Shown: one piece after another, positions 1 to 6,822 of the stretch
Position numbering within the stretch: the first letter of the stretch is position 1
Layout of the letters: every line of letters begins with the position of its first letter
Source: Gemmatimonadota bacterium
Lineage (GTDB): Bacteria > Gemmatimonadota > Gemmatimonadetes > Gemmatimonadales > Gemmatimonadaceae
Assembly (NCBI GenBank): GCA_947457715.1
Contig: CANGXK010000149.1
Location: 1 to 6,822 of the forward strand
Direction of reading: 5' to 3'
Length of the DNA stretch: 6,822 nucleotides
Translations under genes and position numbers: made by a program
Notes under the pieces: model-generated
The model's database searches: none
Told to the model about the DNA's origin: nothing
What the model saw: the letters and a program-made list of their open reading frames with translations, nothing else

Positions 1-376
<376 letters not shown>

Positions 377-383
377 TCATTTC

Positions 384-1634
384 GTGACTCGCCTCGAGTT
401 GTCGATCGCCTGGCGCTACCTGCGGAGTCGCCGCGGGTCGCGCCTCCTGTCGCTGATCAGCGTGATCGCCATTGGCGGTGTGCTGGTCGGCGTCAGCGCG
501 CTGATCGTCATCATGGGCGTCATGAATGGCCTGCAGCGCGATCTGCGCGAGAAGATTCTCGTGGGCAGTCCGGACGTGCATGTCTTGCCGTATGGCGATG
601 GCATGCGGATGACAAACTGGCGTGAAACACGTGAAGCGGTCGCGGCGACGCCCGGCGTGATTCGGGCCGCGCCGTTCGTCAGTACGATGGGGATGGTGCG
701 GAATCTGTCGGGGTACATGACCGGGACGCAGGTCGTGGGCATTCAGGCCGACGGCGTCGTTGGATCCGACGTCACGACGATTCGCACCCACGCGATCCTC
801 GGCGACTTCCGGTTCGTGCGCGACAGCATTGCCTTGCCCGGAGCGGTGCTGGGCAAATTGCTCGCGTCGAAGCTGAACGCCTTCCCGGGCGATACGATTG
901 TGCTGGTGGGCGCCTCGGGCCTCGACATGAACGCGTCCACGGGGGCCATCATCCCGCGTCTCGACAGTGCGGTGGTTTCGGGCGTGTTCGAGACGGGGAT
1001 GTACGAGTACGACAATGCCTATCTGTACCTCGAACTCGCGGCGGCGCAGCGTTTCGCCGGGCTCGGCGACGATGTGACTGGCATCGAGGTGCGCGCGGTA
1101 GATCGCTGGCAGGCCCCTGCCGTCGCCGACTCACTGCGGGCGAACCTCAAGGCGCCGGTTCGTGCGATCGATTGGCAGGAGCAGAACCGATCGCTGTTTC
1201 AGGCCCTGAAGCTCGAGCGACTCGGCATGGGCGTGATTCTCCTGCTCATTGTTGTGGTGGCGGCCTTCAACATCGTGAGTACCCTCACGATGGTCGTGTC
1301 GGACAAGACCCGTGAGATCGGCATTCTCCGGGCGATGGGTATGCCGGCCAAGTCGATCCGTCGGATCTTTCTGTATCAGGGAATCGTTATTGGTGCAGTG
1401 GGTACGGGTGGCGGCGTGGCGATCGGCCTCTTGCTGTCGCTGCTGCTCGAGAAGTACCGGCTGATCTCGCTCGATCCGTCGGTGTACTTCATCGACCACC
1501 TGCCGGTGGCCATCCAGATTCCCGACGTGCTGCTGATCATGGTGTCGAGCCTCGTCATCACCGCGCTGGCCACGCTGTATCCGGCGGCGCAGGCGGCTCG
1601 ACTGTACCCTGTTGATGCGATACGTCATGAGTGA
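384..1634 (+). CDS. lolC: LolC/LolE-family lipoprotein-releasing ABC permease
   Basis: This inner-membrane permease of 416 aa is predicted to extract lipoproteins from the inner membrane and pass them to LolA. It has the family architecture. The short cytoplasmic start is LELSIAWRYLRSRRG, followed by TM1 at about residues 24-47 ending in VMNGLQRDLREKIL. A large periplasmic domain spans about 50-275. Three further TM segments lie near 282-305, 328-356 and 381-401. The cytoplasmic coupling segment VSDKTREIGILRAMGM (about 305-320) contacts the ATPase, and PAAQAARLYPVDAIRHE forms the usual FtsX/MacB-type C-terminus. The start is GTG at 384, chosen because it gives the standard LolC N-terminus; no good Shine-Dalgarno precedes it, so coupling to lysS (7-nt gap) is likely. 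Only one permease gene is present, so it may form a LolF-like homodimer or pair with a LolE encoded elsewhere. The C/E/F subtype cannot be settled here. Confidence 0.9.
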   Translation: MTRLELSIAWRYLRSRRGSRLLSLISVIAIGGVLVGVSALIVIMGVMNGLQRDLREKILVGSPDVHVLPYGDGMRMTNWRETREAVAATPGVIRAAPFVSTMGMVRNLSGYMTGTQVVGIQADGVVGSDVTTIRTHAILGDFRFVRDSIALPGAVLGKLLASKLNAFPGDTIVLVGASGLDMNASTGAIIPRLDSAVVSGVFETGMYEYDNAYLYLELAAAQRFAGLGDDVTGIEVRAVDRWQAPAVADSLRANLKAPVRAIDWQEQNRSLFQALKLERLGMGVILLLIVVVAAFNIVSTLTMVVSDKTREIGILRAMGMPAKSIRRIFLYQGIVIGAVGTGGGVAIGLLLSLLLEKYRLISLDPSVYFIDHLPVAIQIPDVLLIMVSSLVITALATLYPAAQAARLYPVDAIRHE

Positions 1635-2382
1635 CATCCTACCGGTTGACGCGTTCGTGTCGGCGTCCCGCGCGACGGGGGAAGCGCCGGTCGTGCACGC
1701 CGAAGGATTGGTGAAGGAGTTTCTGGGCGGCGATGGCGGTGTCATTCGCGTGTTGGATGAGGTCTCGCTGACCGTCCGGCGCGGAGAGATGGTCGCGATT
1801 GTGGGGGCGAGTGGTGCCGGGAAGAGCACGCTGCTACACGTCCTTGGTGCCTTGGAGCGTCCATCGGCCGGGCGGATTTCACTGGCCGGCCAGAGCGTCG
1901 GCGGGCTTGATGACGAGGCCGTGGCGGGGCTCAGGAACCGCGCCGTCGGATTCGTGTTTCAATTCCATCATCTACTGCGCGAATTCTCCGCGTTGGAGAA
2001 CGTGATGATGCCGCTCCGCATTGCCGGCGTGGCAGACCGTATGGCGCAGCAGCGCGCCGAGCACCTGCTGGAGCGGGTCGGTCTGACGGCGCGCCGTCAT
2101 CACCGGCCGGGCGCGATGTCCGGCGGGGAGCAGCAGCGGACGGCGGTGGCACGAGCGTTGGCCGCCGAACCGGCGTTGTTGCTTGCCGACGAGCCGAGCG
2201 GAAATCTCGACCTGTACAACGCTGAGCGGCTGCATGACTTGTTCGCCGAGCTTGCTCGGGATCTTTCGTTGGGTCTGGTCGTCGTGACCCACAATCAATC
2301 GCTGGCTGCCCGGGCCGATCGGGAGCTCTTGTTGGAAGGAGGACGGTTGGTCGCGACGAACGGTCTCGGGATGGAGGGCTGA
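1627..2382 (+). CDS. lolD: LolD, ATPase of the lipoprotein-release ABC transporter
   Basis: This 251-aa cytoplasmic ABC ATPase should power the upstream permease. All nucleotide-binding motifs are intact (numbering from ATG 1627). Walker A is GASGAGKST (60-68) and the Q-loop is in VFQFHHLLREF. The signature is MSGGEQQR (164-171), Walker B is LLLADEP with E189, and the H-loop is VVTHN with H222. The FQFHHLLxEFxALENVMMPL stretch is typical of LolD rather than of FtsE or MacB. Start choice: in-frame TTG 1612 and ATG 1615 also exist, but ATG 1627 gives the classic stop-start overlap (ATGAGTGA, 8 nt) with the permease gene. None of the three has a convincing Shine-Dalgarno. The N-terminal 20 residues or so before VVHAEGLVKEF are longer than in a minimal LolD and are not recognisable. 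The gene is followed by a 1-nt TGATG overlap with mcsA. Confidence 0.92.
   Translation: MSDILPVDAFVSASRATGEAPVVHAEGLVKEFLGGDGGVIRVLDEVSLTVRRGEMVAIVGASGAGKSTLLHVLGALERPSAGRISLAGQSVGGLDDEAVAGLRNRAVGFVFQFHHLLREFSALENVMMPLRIAGVADRMAQQRAEHLLERVGLTARRHHRPGAMSGGEQQRTAVARALAAEPALLLADEPSGNLDLYNAERLHDLFAELARDLSLGLVVVTHNQSLAARADRELLLEGGRLVATNGLGMEG
2373..2378 (+). promoter_or_regulatory. Ribosome binding site of mcsA
   Basis: GGAGGG lies inside the last codons of lolD, 3 nt before the mcsA ATG at 2382. The match to anti-Shine-Dalgarno is strong but the spacing is short. It supports the overlapping TGATG start, where ribosomes finishing lolD can re-initiate. Confidence 0.55.
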
Positions 2383-2870
2383 TGCTCTGCGACAATTGCA
2401 AGGAGCGCGATGCCGTCGTGAACCTCACGCGCATCGTGGACAACGCGGTGACGCAGTTGCATCTCTGCGAGAAGTGCGCGGCCGAAAAGGGCGTGGCGAC
2501 GACGGTCGCGACGCCACAGCACCCGCTCGGCGACATCCTGCAGGCGGTGCAGCAGCAGGCTTCGACCACGAGCGAAGATGCCGCCGCCTGCTCGTTCTGC
2601 GGGGCCACCGCCCGTGATTTCCGTGCGACGGGTCGATTAGGCTGTCCGCACTGCTACGACGCGATGGAGAAGAGTCTGCGCGAGCTGCTGCGCCGCCTGC
2701 ATGGCAGTTCGCGGCACGTCGGGCTGCGGTACGACGCCCCGGTGACGGATGTGGCGACGCCCAAGCCCGACTCGCTCCACGACCTGCGCGACCGGCTGCA
2801 ACGCGCCGTCGAGACCGAACAGTTCGAATTGGCCGCGGAGTTGCGCGACCGCATCAAGGTGATCGAATGA
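2382..2870 (+). CDS. mcsA: McsA, zinc-finger/UVR activator of the McsB arginine kinase
   Basis: This 162-aa protein is predicted to bind and activate the protein-arginine kinase McsB. It has four CxxC pairs: C3/C6, C29/C32, C70/C73 and C88/C91. They make two treble-clef-like zinc sites separated by a Gln/Thr-rich linker (about 36-66). The N-terminus MLCDNCKERDAVVNL and the second-site stretch GRLGCPHCYDAM both correspond closely to Firmicutes McsA. A UVR motif (about 131-162, LHDLRDRLQ then FELAAELRDRI) ends the protein; UVR helices also occur in UvrB/UvrC and in the ClpC middle domain. Bacillus McsA is somewhat longer (about 185 aa), and here the tail stops right after the UVR helix. The start overlaps lolD by 1 nt and the stop overlaps mcsB by 4 nt (ATGA). 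Automated pipelines may call it only a UvrB/UvrC-motif protein, but the position next to mcsB settles it. Confidence 0.93.
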   Translation: MLCDNCKERDAVVNLTRIVDNAVTQLHLCEKCAAEKGVATTVATPQHPLGDILQAVQQQASTTSEDAAACSFCGATARDFRATGRLGCPHCYDAMEKSLRELLRRLHGSSRHVGLRYDAPVTDVATPKPDSLHDLRDRLQRAVETEQFELAAELRDRIKVIE

Positions 2871-3967
2871 CGACCTCGCGGCCGGCCCTGGATCTCTCCT
2901 TGCTGCCCGACGGCGGGGTGCGGTGGCTTGACGCATCGGGCCCGAACGCGGATGTCGTGATCTCGACGCGGATGCGCCTGGCTCGCAACGTGTCGGGGTA
3001 CGCCTTCACCGGTCGTGCGCGTGACGGTGAGCGACTGCGTCTGCTGGCGCAGGTTCGCGACGCGCTGGGGGCGGTGCCGTCGCTGCGCGACAGCCTTCTG
3101 GTGCGGCTTGACGAGCTCGCGACGGGCGACCGCCAGCTGCTCCACGAGCGGCATCTGGTCAGCAAGGAACTGGCGGGGCTCGATCCCCAGCACCCCATCC
3201 GTTCCGGTGCGGCGGCACTTCTCGGCGAGTCGGTTGGCCTGCTGGTCAATGAGGAAGATCATCTCCGGCTACAGGCCCTTCGGTCAGGCTTCGCGGTGCC
3301 TCAGGCGTTCGAGGCCGTGCACCGTTTGGATCTTGAGCTTGGGGCTCAGGTCCCATACGCATTTCATCGTGAGTTCGGCTTCCTGACGGCCTGTCCGACG
3401 AACGCCGGGACCGGGCTTCGGGCGTCCGTCTTGATCCACCTGCCCGGACTGGTGCTCACGAAAGAGATTGGGAAGGTCTTGGCCGGCTTGCAGCAGATGG
3501 GCCTCACTTATCGTGGCCTGTACGGTGAGGGCAGCGAGGTGGTAGGCAATTTCTTCCAGTTATCCAACCAAACCACGCTGGGACGTTCCGAGGAGGAGCT
3601 TCAGGACCTGCTGGTCCGGGTCGTGCGCCACGTGATCGAGCGCGAAGAGGAAGCCCGTCGTGTCCTCGTTCGTGACGCGGGCTATATTATCGAAGACAAG
3701 TTATGGCGCGCCTACGGAACGCTGCGTTATGCCCGCAGTCTGACCTTCGACGAGGCCATGAACTACCTGAGTGGCGTACGTCTGGCGGTCGGCCTGAAAC
3801 TGATTACCGGGCTCAGTGTATACACACTTAACAAGCTCCTGATCTTTGCCCAGTCCGCGCATCTGGCTCACCTCGAGCAGCGTGCGTTGACGGAAAGCGA
3901 GACCAATCTGGCGCGCGCCAAATACGTGCGGCAGGTGTTGGTGAGCGAAGGCGGCGGCGTCGAATGA
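2867..3967 (+). CDS. mcsB: McsB, protein-arginine kinase
   Basis: This 366-aa phosphagen-kinase-fold enzyme is predicted to transfer phosphate from ATP to arginine side chains, marking proteins for ClpC-ClpP. Nucleotide-binding motifs are in place: STRMRLARN (33-41), R134, RASVL (185-189) and RGLYGE (216-221). The acidic loop NEEDH (128-132) carries the presumed catalytic base. Cys176 lies in FGFLTACPTNAGTGLRAS, the conserved active-site cysteine of the family, and EGSEVVGNFFQLSNQTTLG (221-239) is the usual C-terminal core. The C-terminal helical domain holds the place of the allosteric pArg-pocket motif RDxxRA, but here residues 346-351 read TNLARA, so the first two residues are substituted. 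The length is close to that of Bacillus McsB (about 363 aa). The ATG at 2867 overlaps the mcsA stop (ATGA) and has AAGGTG 5 nt upstream. The downstream neighbour is clpC, its functional partner. Eukaryotic-type arginine or creatine kinase is excluded by the McsB-type motifs and the context. Confidence 0.95.
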   Translation: MTTSRPALDLSLLPDGGVRWLDASGPNADVVISTRMRLARNVSGYAFTGRARDGERLRLLAQVRDALGAVPSLRDSLLVRLDELATGDRQLLHERHLVSKELAGLDPQHPIRSGAAALLGESVGLLVNEEDHLRLQALRSGFAVPQAFEAVHRLDLELGAQVPYAFHREFGFLTACPTNAGTGLRASVLIHLPGLVLTKEIGKVLAGLQQMGLTYRGLYGEGSEVVGNFFQLSNQTTLGRSEEELQDLLVRVVRHVIEREEEARRVLVRDAGYIIEDKLWRAYGTLRYARSLTFDEAMNYLSGVRLAVGLKLITGLSVYTLNKLLIFAQSAHLAHLEQRALTESETNLARAKYVRQVLVSEGGGVE

Positions 3968-3986
3968 TCCGCTTCCCTACGACCCT

Positions 3987-3993
3987 GAGGGGA
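3987..3993 (+). promoter_or_regulatory. Ribosome binding site of clpC
   Basis: GAGGGGA ends 2 nt before the clpC ATG at 3996, with its GAGG core about 5 nt away. It lies in the 28-nt mcsB-clpC gap and supports ATG 3996 as the start. The gap contains no hairpin terminator or visible promoter. Confidence 0.6.
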
Positions 3994-3995
3994 CG

Positions 3996-6500
<2,505 letters not shown>

Positions 6501-6513
6501 CACAGGATCAGCG

Positions 6514-6540
6514 GCGGCCGGACCCTTGGGGTCCGGCCGC
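6514..6540 (+). terminator. Hairpin terminator after clpC
   Basis: A perfect 12-bp stem (GCGGCCGGACCC at 6514-6525 pairing with 6529-6540) closes a TTG loop. It begins 14 nt after the clpC stop. The run after it, TTGCCGTTT, is only moderately U-rich, so this is a stable but imperfect Rho-independent terminator. It lies in the 68-nt gap separating clpC from bamA and marks the likely end of the lysS-lol-mcs-clpC transcript, with possible read-through. Confidence 0.78.
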
Positions 6541-6554
6541 TTGCCGTTTCGGTG

Positions 6555-6560
6555 TATATT
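6555..6560 (+). promoter_or_regulatory. Possible -10 element of a bamA promoter
   Basis: TATATT sits in an AT-rich patch (GTGTATATTCAAAGG) within otherwise GC-rich DNA, directly after the terminator and only 8 nt before the bamA ATG. A transcript started from it would begin at or within a few bases of the start codon. No convincing -35 hexamer is seen: the 17-nt-spaced position falls inside the terminator stem, and TTGCCG at 6541 is too close. The call rests on composition and position only. Confidence 0.4.
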
Positions 6561-6568
6561 CAAAGGCT

Positions 6569-6822
6569 ATGCTGAAGAGCGTCCCCAAAAGAGCGGCCCA
6601 GTTGGTATTGGCCGGTATCGCCCTGTGTGCGTCTGCGGTTGCCCCTCGTGCGGCGGCCGCCCAGGACGTGACGGGGCGCTGTGCGTCCCCCGACTCCATT
6701 GCGATCCGTGGCAACACGCGAACGCCCGATGCGCGCATCCGTGGCGAGATGGGGCTGACGCCCGGAACGCCCCTCAATTTTCCGTCGATTCAGCGCTCTA
6801 TGAAGGGGCTATATGCGCTGAA
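6569..6822 (+). CDS. bamA: BamA, outer-membrane protein assembly factor, N-terminal part
   Basis: The reading frame starts at ATG 6569 and is open to the window edge (84 full codons plus 2 nt). It encodes a signal peptide followed by the start of a POTRA domain, the N-terminal layout of BamA (Omp85 family), which folds beta-barrel proteins into the outer membrane. The signal peptide has a basic n-region (MLKSVPKR), a hydrophobic core LVLAGIALCASAVA (12-25) and an Ala-rich cleavage region ending near AAAA|QD (31/32). Cys20 is preceded by Leu, so it is not a lipobox. The mature part reads SIAIRGNTRTPDARIRGEMG, then LTPGTPLNFPSIQRSMKGLY, the typical first POTRA. No in-frame start codon lies upstream as far as the terminator. 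AAAGG is only 2 nt from the ATG, too close for a normal Shine-Dalgarno. Another Omp85 member such as TamA is possible because the barrel is missing. Confidence 0.85.
   Translation, partial: MLKSVPKRAAQLVLAGIALCASAVAPRAAAAQDVTGRCASPDSIAIRGNTRTPDARIRGEMGLTPGTPLNFPSIQRSMKGLYAL

Noticed and set aside
377..383. Regulatory site between lysS and lolC
   Set aside because: Only 7 nt are available. There is no hairpin, no promoter-like hexamer and no CtsR- or CIRCE-type repeat.
1131..1829. Reverse-strand open frame of 232 codons spanning the lolC-lolD junction
   Set aside because: Low-complexity Arg/Thr/His-rich translation, antisense to two well-supported genes, with no start context.
1931..3262. 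Reverse-strand open frames of 225 and 202 codons opposite lolD, mcsA and mcsB
   Set aside because: Both cover functional genes on the + strand and show Arg/Ser/Pro-rich shadow composition without domains.
3683..3688. TATATT inside mcsB as an internal promoter
   Set aside because: It encodes Tyr-Ile in a conserved part of McsB and has no -35 partner or nearby downstream start codon.
6508..6777. Reverse-strand 89-codon open frame over the clpC-bamA gap
   Set aside because: It crosses the terminator hairpin and the bamA signal peptide. The + strand reading gives a textbook signal peptide and POTRA start, so the reverse frame is a shadow.

Overview
This GC-rich window looks like ordinary chromosome from a diderm bacterium that has a phosphoarginine (pArg) protein-quality-control pathway. 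Lipoprotein-release (Lol) and BamA genes imply an outer membrane. The mcsA-mcsB-clpC cluster is best known from Firmicutes. That combination, with the high GC content, fits Gemmatimonadota (Gemmatimonas-like) best. The taxonomic call is an inference from gene content; there is no marker RNA in the window.

Layout, all on the + strand and tightly packed: the 3' end of lysS (1-376); a LolC/LolE-family permease (384-1634); its ATPase LolD (1627-2382); mcsA (2382-2870); mcsB (2867-3967); clpC (3996-6500); a GC-rich hairpin terminator (6514-6540); and the 5' end of bamA (6569 to the window edge). Junctions from lysS to clpC are a 7-nt gap, an 8-nt overlap, a 1-nt overlap, a 4-nt overlap and a 28-nt gap. 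This is the signature of one transcription unit with translational coupling. The only real intergenic space is the 68 nt before bamA. No stretch over 300 nt lacks a gene.

Functionally there are two blocks. LolC/LolD would release lipoproteins from the inner membrane for delivery to the outer membrane, and BamA would insert outer-membrane beta-barrels. McsA/McsB would phosphorylate arginines on aberrant proteins, and ClpC would recognise the pArg mark and unfold the proteins for ClpP, which is not in the window. The two glutamates in the ClpC N-domain expected to bind pArg are present. In McsB the phosphagen-kinase active site is intact, but the C-terminal allosteric pArg-pocket motif (RDxxRA) reads TNLARA.

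No CtsR repressor gene, CtsR-type operator or CIRCE element is visible. I see no mobile element, CRISPR array, tRNA or rRNA, and no evidence of a wholly undescribed system. The points most worth following are the CtsR-less pArg cluster fused to a Lol operon, the altered McsB allosteric motif, and a possibly leaderless bamA promoter.
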